DNA of 13,706 nt, taken from NCBI GenBank assembly GCA_016704445.1, contig JADJAE010000114.1, positions 1 through 13,706 on the forward strand. Direction: 5' to 3'. The notes beneath the pieces were generated by a model. That model had not been told where the DNA came from, searched no databases, and was given only the letters and a program-made list of their open reading frames with translations. Position numbers and translations under genes: made by a program. Every line of letters starts with the position of its first letter. Position 1 is the first letter of the stretch. This stretch comes from Deltaproteobacteria bacterium. GTDB lineage: Bacteria; Myxococcota_A; Polyangia; Polyangiales; Ga0077539. Shown here piece by piece: positions 1 to 7,646 of the stretch.

Positions 1-824
1 GGCCTTTGCCAGGCGCTTCAAGCTCCCGTTTCGAGGCACACGCCGTCGGGCACGCCGAGCGATCGGGAGCGCGTCGAGCGACCCTTCGACTACATCGAAA
101 ACAGCACTTCTACCCCGGCCGCACCTTCGCCGACGTCCCGGCGACCTCAGCGCGCAGTTTCGCGCCTGGTGTGACCAGAAGAATGGCACCGTCAAGCAGC
201 TTTCTCCGCGCCGCGCCCCGGACGCTCTTCGCGCACGAAGCGCACCGTGCTCGCGCCGCTGCCGGAGTGGGTGCCGACGGTCGAAAGAGATCCACACGCG
301 CGCGTCGTGGACTCCGAGGGCTACGTCACCCTCCACACCAACCGCTACTCGGTGCCCGTGGCCCTCATCGCGCGCGAGGTGGACGTCCACGAGAACGCCA
401 CCACCGCCCGCGTCTTCGACCCCTCGCGCCGGGTCGCCGAGCGCTCGAAGCCGGTGGCCAGCGCACCCGCGCCTGGAGGACGGACTCCAGGGCCGCGCGA
501 CGCGCCCCGAGCACCAGGACGGGCGGCGCTGGCGACACGGCCAGCACCAGCCCCCGTTGTGCTGGAGCAGGAGCGCGTGTTGCGTGCCTCGACGGTGATC
601 GCGACCTGAAGCTCGACGCTAGTGGCGCGCGACCAGCACAACGCCCGCGTCGTGCGCGCGATGCACCAGCTCTGGATGGACTTCCCCGCCGAGCCCCTGA
701 GGCGCCGTGGCGAGGGCCACCGAGCACGGGCTGATGGACGGCGCGCATCGAGTCGATCGCTGCGGGAGCTGGCGGGACGTACTTCCGGCTCGACCCGCGG
801 CCCTCAACCCCGACGGAGGTGATG
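1..824 (+). pseudogene. istA: IstA-type IS21 transposase, C-terminal remnant with several frame breaks
   Basis: IstA is the DDE-type transposase of IS21 elements. Pieces of its C-terminal half can be read in order but in different frames: VERPFDYIE near 75-100, FYPGRTFADV near 108-137, FRAWCDQKNGTV near 160-192, PLPEWVPTVERDPHARVVDS followed by EGYVTLHTNRYSVP in one frame (about 256-360), RVFDPSRRVAE to about 440, then VRAMHQLWMDFPAEPL (about 650-697), EHGLMDGA (about 719-745), and TYFRLDP just before istB. No single frame covers the region. The N-terminal HTH and most of the catalytic core lie upstream of the window. The gene therefore looks non-functional as read, although some breaks could be sequence errors like those seen in neighbouring genes. 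The end of istA runs into the istB start. Confidence 0.75.
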
Positions 825-1559
825 ATGACGAGTGACGACGACGAGTTGGATCAACTGCTCTCCAGTCTCAAGCCGCCGCGCGCGCGGGCCATCGTCTCGC
901 GCGAGCTCGCCCGCGCCGAGAAGGCTCACCCGAGCTGCCGCGACTTCCTCGCGCGCCTCTTGCGCGAGGAGTTCGATCACCAGCGCGAGCACCGCGTCGA
1001 GGCCCGCATCAAGCGCGCGAAGATGCCCGAGCGGTGGACGCTCGACAGGTCCCCTTCGCCCGGCAGCCCGGCGTCCCCGAGGCCGTCGTGCGGCAGCTCG
1101 CCGAGCTCGACTTCATCGCCCAAGGCGGCGAACATCGTCTTCATCGGCCCGACCGGCGTCGGCAAGACCGGGCTCGCCTCGGCGATCCTGCTGCGCGCGT
1201 TGCAGAGCGGGCACCGCGGCCGCTTCGTCAGGGCCCAGGACCTCTTCGACGAGATGTACGCCTCTCTGGCCGACCGCTCCTCGCGAAAGCTGGTCAATCG
1301 CCTCGCCAAGATCGACGTGCTCGTCATCGACGAGATGGGCTATCTCAACCTCCGTCCCGAGCAGACCAACATCTTCTTCAAGCTGATGGAGGAGCGGTAC
1401 CACAAGCACTCGACGATCATCACCACCAACCTCGACTACGAGGACTGGTACGCCTTCCTCGGCAACAAGGAGCTGGTCAAGGCGCTGCTCGACCGCCTCC
1501 GCCACCGCTGCACGACCATCGCCGTCGAGGGCAACTCGCTCCGCACGCCTGAGCCGTAG
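825..1559 (+). CDS. istB: IstB-type IS21 helper ATPase, with an internal out-of-frame stretch
   Basis: IstB is the AAA+ helper ATPase that assists IstA in target capture during IS21 transposition. The ORF (244 aa) has a Walker A motif, GPTGVGKT (about 1146-1169), a Walker B motif, VLVIDEMGY (about 1318-1344), and the conserved end with TTNLDYEDW and ALLDRLRHR. ATG 825 is chosen because GGAGG at 815-819 lies 5 nt upstream; GTG 819 and ATG 822 are in the same frame. Between about 1047 and 1127 the frame encodes a Ser/Pro-rich stretch that does not fit the family. The frame one base earlier reads VPFARQPGVPEAVVRQLAEL and DFIAQG, the normal IstB sequence. A one-base loss near 1047-1050 and a one-base gain near 1124-1128 explain this. 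The product may be inactive if the changes are real. Confidence 0.85.
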   Translation: MTSDDDELDQLLSSLKPPRARAIVSRELARAEKAHPSCRDFLARLLREEFDHQREHRVEARIKRAKMPERWTLDRSPSPGSPASPRPSCGSSPSSTSSPKAANIVFIGPTGVGKTGLASAILLRALQSGHRGRFVRAQDLFDEMYASLADRSSRKLVNRLAKIDVLVIDEMGYLNLRPEQTNIFFKLMEERYHKHSTIITTNLDYEDWYAFLGNKELVKALLDRLRHRCTTIAVEGNSLRTPEP

Positions 1560-1730
1560 CCCCACCTCCCCGACAGCGACGACGAACCGACGATGACGCC
1601 CGCGGCGACGCCGTGCTCATCCGCACGCGCCGAACCTCGCTGACGACCTCGCCAGCGACCCCATCGCAAACACGATCAGGAACACGGCCACGACGGCGAC
1701 GCGAAACGCGTCTCCCGAGAGGGGTCACTC

Positions 1731-1770
1731 CGCGTGAGCGCAAACCGGTCCGTTCGCGTGAGCGCCCACA
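1731..1770. repeat. Repeated 11-mer at the probable IS21 right end
   Basis: The 11-mer CGCGTGAGCGC occurs at 1731-1741 and again at 1755-1765, a 24-bp spacing. The outer copy ends in CCCACA at 1770, so the minus strand begins TGTGGG. Multiple copies of a terminal motif at each end are normal in IS21-family elements and serve as transposase binding sites. Assigning 1770 as the last base is an inference, since the left end is not available for comparison. Confidence 0.55.
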
Positions 1771-1791
1771 GCCTTCGATTTCGTGTGCAAC

Positions 1792-3224
1792 CTACGGCAC
1801 GCAGGGTCGGCCATTGCGAACTGAGAACCGGGCGAAAAGGGCGCTCGGACGTCCACTCGACTGAGTGCCGCCACCTACGATGATTCCCCCGTCACACCCA
1901 GGCCGCCACGCGACCGCAGTGGCAATCGCGTTGGAGGGCTGGCTGTAGGGCGCATCCGCCAATGGAAGCCGAAACTGCGTGATCGCCGAGGCGGCATACA
2001 GATTGTGCCGATACTCACCGAGATAGCCGTATCCCCCGAAGATCAGAGCCCGTGTCCCGTCGGCGTTGAACGAGACCCCAGTGGCCCCCATGACGTTGGG
2101 CGACGAAACACCGGCCGCCCAGGCGCCACGGAAGTAGCGGAATACCCTCCCGGTGGAACCTCCGACCGCCAGCGCCAGATCGCGCTGCGGGCGACCTCCC
2201 ATTCCGCCCAATGCGCCAGTCTGACTCGTGGGTACGACTTCGTTGAACTGGGCTGACCCAGAAAGTTCGGTAGCCGCGAGGATCCCGAACTGCGCAGCAC
2301 ACCCGACCATGACAACCGGGTCGCCGAAGGCGTCGGTCACCCACGCGAGCGTCGCGCATCGAGCGGTGAAGCCTGGCGTGGCGTGCGAAGCGAGTACGGT
2401 CCCCGCGTGCCGTCGAGGTTCATGTTCCACAACGTAGTCATCGAACTACTCTGGCCAAGCAAGACGCCTCGTGTTCCATCGCTGGCGTAGCCGACGGCGA
2501 CGTACTGCGAGTCGGTAGCTCCGCTTCCGCTCACTATCGACGAGTCCGCGTCATTCCATCGGAAGAGTCGGCCATTCGGCTGGGCGAATGCGCTACTGGC
2601 CAGCACGGCGTACGCGCCGTCCGGCGTGAACGCGATCGCCTGCCAGAAGATCGTTGTCCCGAGCGCACCCACCTCTGCTAATGAATCGTCCGAAGGGGTA
2701 TAGCGATAGACCTTATTGGATTCAGGGAGAATCAACGCATACCTGCCAGAGGGGTGCCATGCCGCGGCCACCACCTGGGACGTGAGAGTCCCCGTGGCGA
2801 CCGCCGTGAAGTCGTAGACCCCCGAAGCGACGGCGGCATCACTGACCGAGACGTCCGCCAGGGATGCGTCCGGTCCAGCGTCCAGCGCGGGCGCGCCCGC
2901 ATCCACGGGCATCGGCATGTCTGGCGACGAAGACGCGTCCATCGGCGTGCCCTGATCGCTGGACTCAACGACGTCGCGTCGTAGGGAGGAATCGGCTCCT
3001 GTTGTCGAGTCAAACGTCGTCCGTGCGTCGGGGGCCGGGACGTCCTCGACTGCGACGCGATCGGGGGGCGTCCCGACATCGGGGTCGATGAGTCGCTCCT
3101 CTTCGATCGACCTGTCCTGAACGGACGAGCCCGCGTCCAGCGGACCTTCGCGCAGGCTACTGCAGGCGGCAAGAGCGATCAGGGCGAGGGCCCCAACCGC
3201 CCGACTCGTCGGTGCAATGCTCAC
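1792..3224 (-). CDS. Beta-propeller (WD40-like) lipoprotein, with one frame break
   Basis: Probable surface or periplasmic lipoprotein of about 477 aa. The start is GTG at 3224-3222, preceded by GGAAGG at 5 nt and overlapping the upstream stop (TAGTG). The N-terminus is a lipoprotein signal with lipobox LAAC (Cys21). A disordered Asp/Ala/Ser/Pro-rich linker follows to about residue 140, then about seven blade-like repeats with the pattern AxxPDGxxALxxG, for example WHPSGRYALIL, FTPDGAYAVLASS, YASDGTRGVLLG, FNADGTRALIFGG and WRPGCDGGIIVGG. The frame breaks at about 2401-2404: LWNMNLDGTRG is followed, one base off, by TVLASHATPGF, which continues the propeller to the TAG at 1792. Adding one G to the GGGG run repairs it. 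No catalytic residues are seen, and the ligand or partner is unknown. It is the last gene of the kinase operon, with IS21 abutting its 3' end. Confidence 0.75.
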
Positions 3225-4005
3225 TAGAACCTTCCGGCGCACTGGATGCTGGCCATGCCTGGACCGAAGCCGCATGCGAATCGTGGGACTTGGGCGCGGG
3301 CGCTACTCCGGCCCGAGCCGGTCAGGAAGAGCACCGTCGTCGCTGCGGCGAGGATGCCGGCGCCGACGAACGCAGCCGTGGCGATCGTCTCCATTGAGCC
3401 GGTACGATCGACCAGCGTGGCGCACCTCGCGGGTTGGCTACCGCTACGAATGCCCGGACAAGCTACCATCCGAGTTGTAGTCGGCGACCTGAACTCGCGG
3501 ACCACGGCCGCAATGGTCACTTCTCGGCGGACCGTGACCCGGCCTGGGGCCCGCACTTCGACGGCGACGGGGCCCGCGACAACGCGAATCGCGGCGGACA
3601 TGGGCAACGCACCCACGAGCTGGCCGTCCACCAACACCTCGGCCCCTACGACGTCGCCGTCGATTCGCAGCGAGCCCAGATGGCGAGCAACCACGCCGAG
3701 CGCCGCCCCGAGCGCCCCGGCGTTGCGCTCGATCCACGGCTCTGTGGTCTGCGCGATGGCTTGGCGGAGATGGTTCTCCGCCCGGCCCAGCGCCCCAGTG
3801 CCTGCTCGGCGAGCCCGACCTGCGCCAGCGCGCGAGCGCTGTGGGTGATGTCGTAGGCCTGCGTGAACAGCTGCAGTGCCGCGTCGTCGCGGCGCGCATG
3901 ACGTGCTTCGACTCCTCCACGCATCAGCACCTCGGGATCGACGGTCTGCGCGGATGCACGCGAACCGACCAGAATGACCGACAGGACCGTTGGGACAACG
4001 CGCAT
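3224..4005 (-). CDS. Secreted TPR/PEGA-domain protein, with one frame break
   Basis: About 260 aa, middle gene of the kinase operon. ATG 4005-4003 lies 4 nt after the kinase stop, and the end overlaps the next start by 1 nt (TAGTG), so translational coupling is likely. A signal peptide (MRVVPTVLSVILVGSRASA) is followed by a TPR-like helical region including RRDDAALQLFTQAYDI, ARALAQVGLAEQALGRW and ENHLRQAIAQTTEPW. A PEGA-type beta domain comes next (GSLRIDGDVVGAEVLVDGQ to VRREVTIAA), then a C-terminal hydrophobic segment (TIATAAFVGAGILAAATTVL) and a Cys-containing tail ending CAGRF. The TPR and PEGA parts are in different frames. The break is at about 3781, where GCCGGGCGGAG needs one more G. 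TPR/PEGA proteins next to Ser/Thr kinases are common in Myxococcota, where they probably act as envelope partners of the kinase. The exact role is not known. Confidence 0.75.
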
Positions 4006-4009
4006 GGCC

Positions 4010-5437
4010 TCACTCGAGAATCGGCGAGAGGTTGGTGCCGGTAACCGTCGGTACGGCCCCGGGCGAAGGCATCGCCGTGCTCGATGGCCGGCGCCTCGCT
4101 GCGATCGGCGCGCGGCGCTGCGCAGCGCGAGCTGGCGACCCTGTGTGTGATCCGACCGGCGACCCGACTGATGACTCCGTCGCCGGTGGACTCGGTGGCG
4201 GCGACGTCCTGGGCACGCGCGGAGAGGCGGACGTCTGGACAGCCGCTGCGAGGACGGTCCCGCTCGGGGGGATGATGGCCCTGGCCACGGAACGCGGGCC
4301 ACCGCGACCCCATCGCATCGGGGTCCCTACCAACGCGAAAGCCAGCAGGCCCGAGGCGACAAGCGCGGCAGCAACGAGGAGGCCGGCTGGAACCGCGCGG
4401 CTCGGCGACGCGGGAGGTGCGAGCGCCCGCACCGCGACCCCCAACGTCGTGTGATCACGGGCCGTACCCACATCCGCGTTTGTGGCGTCGAGGTCGTCCG
4501 CTGTTTCCTGGCCTGAGGAAGGGAAGGGAATCCGTGGGGTCCCCTCGGCGTCGAGAAAAACCGGCGCCCACGAGGCCCGCACGGCGGGACTGGCAAGATC
4601 GAGCAGGGCCGCCCAGGGCGAGAACGTCGCGGAATCGCTCAGATGGGTTCGAGCCATGGCGCGGGCACAGTCCGCTCGAACGACGCGGGGAGCTCGGGCC
4701 GGTACACACTCGGCGCGGTCGGTTCGCTGGTGACGATCGAGATGAGTAGCCCGTAGAGAGTCTCGTGGGCGAACGGTAGACGTCCTGTGGCGCACTCGTA
4801 CAGCACCACGCCGAGCGAGTACTGGTCGCTACGTGCATCGACGTCACGAGCTCCTTGCGCTTGCTCGGGCGACAGGTAGCTCGGTGTGCCCAGGAGCGCC
4901 GCGGTGCCGGTAAGGGCGGTCGCCTGCTCGCTCTCGACGAACTTCGAGATGCCGAAGTCGAGCACCTTCGGGCACGGCGCGCTGTCGAGCATCCGCGCGA
5001 GGAAGACGTTGTCGGGCTTCAGGTCGCGGTGGACGATCCCGAGGTCGTGGGCGGCCGCCACCGCAGCCACGACGGGCAGAATCACCTCGACAATGCGGGT
5101 CACGGGCAGTGGTCCGTCCCGCTCGATGAGGTCGGCCAGACTCTCGCCCGCCAAGTACTCCATCACCAGAAACGGGACGTCGTCGTGGAGGCCGACGTCG
5201 GTCACGTCGATGGCGTGCGGGTGATCCAGGCGAGCGGCGATCTGGCCTTCGCGGAGGAAGCGAGCGCGTGCCTCGGGGTTCCGCGCGACGTCCGGGCGGA
5301 GCACCTTCAGGGCGACGCGCTTTCCGAGCTCCGCATGGCGTGCCTCGTAGACTGCGCCCATCCCGCCCCTCCCGAGGAGGCGGACGATCGTGTACCGCCC
5401 GAGCTCCCGTACCGGTCTGGAGGGTTTCCTGCGGCAT
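4010..5437 (-). CDS. Membrane-anchored Ser/Thr protein kinase, with two frame breaks
   Basis: First gene of the minus-strand operon, about 475 aa. The Hanks-type kinase domain carries every key element: the Gly-rich loop LLGRGGMGAVYEA, VALKVL with the ATP-binding Lys, HRDLKPDN with the catalytic Asp (about 5032), DFG (KVLDFGISK), the activation segment ending GTPSYLSPEQ, and SDQYSLG. A juxtamembrane linker and one transmembrane helix (AGLLVAAALVASGLLAF, about 4390-4340) follow, then a Pro/Ser/Thr-rich outer tail ending LSPILE at 4010. Start ATG 5437 reads MPQETLQTG. The frame then has to shift by one near 5405-5412 to reach RELGRYTIVRLLGRG, because that frame has a stop and no start codon upstream. 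A second break at about 4663-4668 separates SFERTV from RAMART. Family assignment is certain; substrate and signal are unknown. Function depends on whether the breaks are real. Confidence 0.8.
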
Positions 5438-5620
5438 CACGAGGAGCCCACCCGCTCGCGGTGTCTGGCGGGGGCCACCCGGGCCGCGGACGGCAGCCCG
5501 CCCGGCAGTTGCGACAGGGCCTGGCTGAGCGCTCGTGCCGCGCCCGTGGGTAGGGAACGTCGGCGCGCCCGGGCTTGTCGCTGATCGGCGGTCTCGAGAT
5601 GTGCACGTCCACGCCCTCAG

Positions 5621-5644
5621 ATAACGATAGCATCATGTCGTTAT
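5621..5644. promoter_or_regulatory. AT-rich inverted repeat, candidate operator/promoter between divergent genes
   Basis: The arms ATAACGA (5621-5627) and TCGTTAT (5638-5644) are perfect reverse complements around a 10-bp centre. The stretch is strikingly AT-rich for this window. It sits 33 bp before the XRE regulator start (ATG 5678) and about 180 bp before the divergent kinase start (5437). XRE regulators commonly bind such dyads in their own promoter, so autoregulation and possibly control of the kinase operon is a reasonable inference. No clear -35/-10 pair could be fixed. Confidence 0.5.
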
Positions 5645-5677
5645 GTTGCACGGCTGGTCAAACGACTGTGCTCGGCG

Positions 5678-6418
5678 ATGGGCACGACCGGCGACGGCAA
5701 CGGCGAAGACCTCGTCCGCGACGTCGGCCGACGGATCGCCGAGGTCCGGGCGGCGAAAGGCTTGACCCAGGAGCGGTTCGCGGAAGCGATGGGAATCGAG
5801 CTGCGCAACGTCCAGCGCCTGGAAGGCGGGCGTGCCAACATCACGCTCTCGACCCTGGCGCGCGTCGCACGGGCGCTCGGCGTCCTACCGACCGCGTTGC
5901 TCGAGACGCCGGCGTCGCGGGTCACGGTGCGCGGGAGGCCGCGCAGGCCTGCCGACAAGCAGAGCGTCTCGGACCCCGTCAACGGGTTGGGTAAGCCCCA
6001 CCGCAGGGGGTGCCGTCGGACGCCGACGCCCGTCAGGCCGCCGTCACGAAACCAGCCGCGGGTACCGAGGGTACGAGCGAGGAACCGGCCTAGCTCGAAG
6101 AGACCCCGTCAGCCCGTCCGACCCGATACCGCCCGGGGCTCCACCGGGTCGGGCGGTAGAGGCCATGCCTATCCGGTTACCACCCAAGCCAAGAGGTCGG
6201 CGGATGTAGGCAACCGTGCGCTGAAGCGCCGCAGCGCGTACTCCGCGATCACGCGGTTGCGGGTCTTGCAGAGCAGGGATGCCGATCGTGGGGTTGTCGT
6301 GCTCGGCCTTCATCAGCGATTCCACGGCGCTGAGGTAGAATTGAGCTTGCCCGCGTGCTCGGGCTTGAAGGCACCGGCCTGGAGCTCGACGACGACGTCG
6401 CAGCGGAGCTTCAGGTGA
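5678..6418 (+). CDS. XRE-family HTH transcriptional regulator, 3' end doubtful
   Basis: Residues 17-70 form a typical Cro/C1-type helix-turn-helix: GRRIAEVRAAKGLTQERFAE, then MGIELRNVQRLEGGRANITL and LSTLARVARALGV. Such proteins bind DNA dyads as dimers, and one lies just upstream (5621-5644). Start ATG 5678 is the first in-frame start before the domain; no good ribosome-binding site is seen. After about residue 100 the sequence turns into a biased Arg/Pro/Ser-rich tail with no recognisable domain. From 6169 on, the frame runs antisense to the 3' part of the DUF1016 gene. The native end is therefore probably nearer 5994, where a neighbouring frame has a stop, giving about 105 aa, the usual size for a single-HTH regulator. 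The open frame beyond is likely chance in GC-rich DNA or follows a frame break. Confidence 0.65.
   Translation: MGTTGDGNGEDLVRDVGRRIAEVRAAKGLTQERFAEAMGIELRNVQRLEGGRANITLSTLARVARALGVLPTALLETPASRVTVRGRPRRPADKQSVSDPVNGLGKPHRRGCRRTPTPVRPPSRNQPRVPRVRARNRPSSKRPRQPVRPDTARGSTGSGGRGHAYPVTTQAKRSADVGNRALKRRSAYSAITRLRVLQSRDADRGVVVLGLHQRFHGAEVELSLPACSGLKAPAWSSTTTSQRSFR
6118..6158. terminator. GC-rich hairpin region between convergent genes, possible terminator
   Basis: A perfect 9-bp stem pairs TACCGCCCG (6127-6135) with CGGGCGGTA (6150-6158) across a 14-nt loop. It begins about 11 bp past the DUF1016 stop on the minus strand. A second, mutually exclusive 8-bp stem pairs CCGACCCG (6118-6125) with CGGGTCGG (6145-6152). 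There is no T-tract, so this is not a textbook intrinsic terminator. Position between convergent genes is the main support. Confidence 0.35.
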
Positions 6419-7207
6419 TAGAAGAGTAGGTCGAGGTAGAAGTCCTCATCGCCGACCTCGACGCGCACCTGCCTGCCGACGAACGCGAAGCCCGCCCCGA
6501 GCTCGAGGAGGAACCGGGTGATGGGCCATCAGCGCGTCCTCGACATCCCGCTCCTGGGCCGCCTCCGTCAGACCGAGGAAGTCGAAACGGTAGGGATCCT
6601 TCAGGACTCCCGCGCGAAGTCGGACTGCAGCGGCGGGAGGCTCGTCTCGAAGTTGGTCATCGCGCGCCCCGGGCGCTCCAGGGCGCGCGTCTCGATCTGC
6701 ATGGTCAGGGCGCTCTGGGACCACCCGTGCTCCACCGCCTTCGCGAGGTACCACGCCCTCTCATCCTGCGTGCGCAGCTTGTCGAGCAGCGTGCACAGGT
6801 GAAACCATGGCAATCGTGCAGCAACCTGCTGCACGATTTCAGCGTCGGGCCACGCCTCGGCGAAGGACCGCATCTAGCTGAGGTTCCGCAACGAGAATCC
6901 CTTCATCTCGGGGAACGCCGTCTGCAAGTCGTGGGCGAGGCGGTCGATCACCCTCGCCCCCAGCCCTCCCGCGTCTGCGGACCAGGATGTCCCGGCCGAT
7001 CTGCCAGTAGAGGCACACGATCTCGCGGTTCACGGCGAGCGACGCGCGAAGCTGCGCGGTGCGGATCCGGTCCTTCAGCTCGCCGAGCCATTGGGCGTAG
7101 CCGCTCGGAGTCGGCGCCAGCGCCGGCGGGGTCCCATCGGGCGCGGTGGAGGGAGGAAGCGCGCGGGCCGTCGTGGGACGCGGGCGCGGGGCGGGCTTCT
7201 TCGTCAT
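6169..7207 (-). pseudogene. DUF1016 (YhcG-type) PD-(D/E)xK nuclease, degraded
   Basis: The fragments line up in order with the whole DUF1016/YhcG family, whose members are predicted PD-(D/E)xK nucleases. From ATG 7207 they read YAQWLGELKDRIRTAQLRA with LYWQIGRDIL (N-terminal domain), QTREGWG, RVIDRLAHDLQTAFPEMKGF, RSFAEAWPDAEIVQQ, NFETSLPPLQSDFA, VLKDPYRFDFLGLTEAAQER, ITRFLLELGAGFAFVGRQ, GDEDFYLDLLFYHLKLRC, FKPEHAGKLN, NPTIGI and LLCKTRNRVIAEYALR, with stop TAG at 6169. About 345 codons, normal family length. Frame breaks occur near 6980, 6608, 6519, 6335 and 6272. An in-frame TAG at 6874-6876 replaces the usual Tyr before MRSFAEAW. The nuclease motif reads ELQ where the family normally has ELK. 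Some breaks could be sequence errors, but the nonsense codon and the Lys loss point to a dead gene. It is convergent with the XRE gene. Confidence 0.75.
6812..6838. repeat. Perfect 12-bp inverted repeat with 3-nt loop
   Basis: AATCGTGCAGCA (6812-6823) and TGCTGCACGATT (6827-6838) are exact reverse complements separated by ACC. The hairpin lies inside the DUF1016 remnant, over the codons for IVQQVAARL. It has no T-tract on either strand. A role is not known. Confidence 0.7.
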
Positions 7208-7646
7208 GGCGTTGGATCCCACGTGTTGGGGTGCGGCACCCGCGGGTTGGACGGCGGCCGGTCTTCCCGCCGACCAGGCAGAGGTACGCGCTGTCCGTTG
7301 GGAACGCCGATGGAGCTAACGCAGCCCGCGCCGCCGTCGATACGGAGGGGACGTTGCCACGTCGAGGCGTCGAGCGCGTCCGACGGAGCCCAAGGATGCC
7401 CGAAGGTCGCCGTCGATGGGAAGAGCGCCCACGCTGCCATGCGAGCCCGCGCAGGGGCGGCAAGCGTCAACCACGTCGGTTGACGTCGAGCGGGTCCCTG
7501 CCGACTGGATCGCTGCCCTCGAACTCCGGGAGGAGATCCTGGCGCTCGCCGACGATCTGTTTCGCGCGCTCGCCGCTGCCCCGTCGAAAGTCTTGTGTCC
7601 CTCGGGCGATCCGACGACACTCCGCAGCCTCGCGGGAGGAGCATCG
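7208..7646. other. Spacer of about 440 bp between the DUF1016 remnant and the BREX-like genes
   Basis: No gene can be supported here. Several frames are open on both strands, as expected at this GC content, but none shows a recognisable domain. The plus frame of the next gene stays open upstream to about 7416, and its 7495-7600 part (WIAALELREEILALADD, then LFRALAAAP) has a coding-like amino-acid mix. However, it has no ATG or GTG start close by, while GTG 7647 has a strong ribosome-binding site. It could be a remnant of a lost gene or an N-terminal extension. The dyad at 7465-7485 is the one clear structure. Confidence 0.5.
7465..7485. promoter_or_regulatory. Perfect 8-bp dyad, candidate operator/-35 upstream of the BREX-like operon
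   Basis: CGTCAACC (7465-7472) and GGTTGACG (7478-7485) are exact reverse complements around ACGTC. The right arm contains TTGACG (7480-7485), which matches a sigma-70 -35 box, but no convincing -10 follows at 17-19 bp. It lies 161 bp before GTG 7647, the first gene of the operon. A role as operator is inferred from position and symmetry only. Confidence 0.35.

Larger units (their letters stand above)
1..1770 (+). mobile_element. IS21-family insertion sequence, right part
   Basis: The segment holds the C-terminal half of an IstA-type transposase followed directly by an IstB-type ATPase, the two-gene order that defines the IS21 family. The right terminus is placed at about 1770. Read inward on the minus strand from 1770, the DNA starts TGTGGGCGCTCACGCG, and the 11-mer GCGCTCACGCG recurs 24 bp further in. 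IS21 elements typically begin with TGT and carry repeated terminal motifs. The position also fits because the neighbouring lipoprotein gene ends at 1792, 22 bp beyond. The left end lies outside the window, so the terminal inverted repeat and the target duplication could not be checked. Family assignment is firm; the exact boundary is inferred. Confidence 0.75.

Noticed and set aside
5307..5651. Minus-strand open frame starting in the AT-rich dyad, MQHNDMMLSLSEGVDVHISR
   Set aside because: It would overlap the kinase 5' end in another frame, has no domain, and becomes Arg/Pro-rich; judged chance, though a short leader peptide cannot be excluded.
5832..6209. Second plus-strand frame over the XRE gene 3' region
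   Set aside because: Arg/Pro/Ser-rich without motifs; shadow frame.
7416..7646. In-frame N-terminal extension of the gene before pglW
   Set aside because: GTG 7647 has a strong ribosome-binding site at ideal spacing, the extension would place the dyad 7465-7485 inside the gene, and it has no recognised domain.
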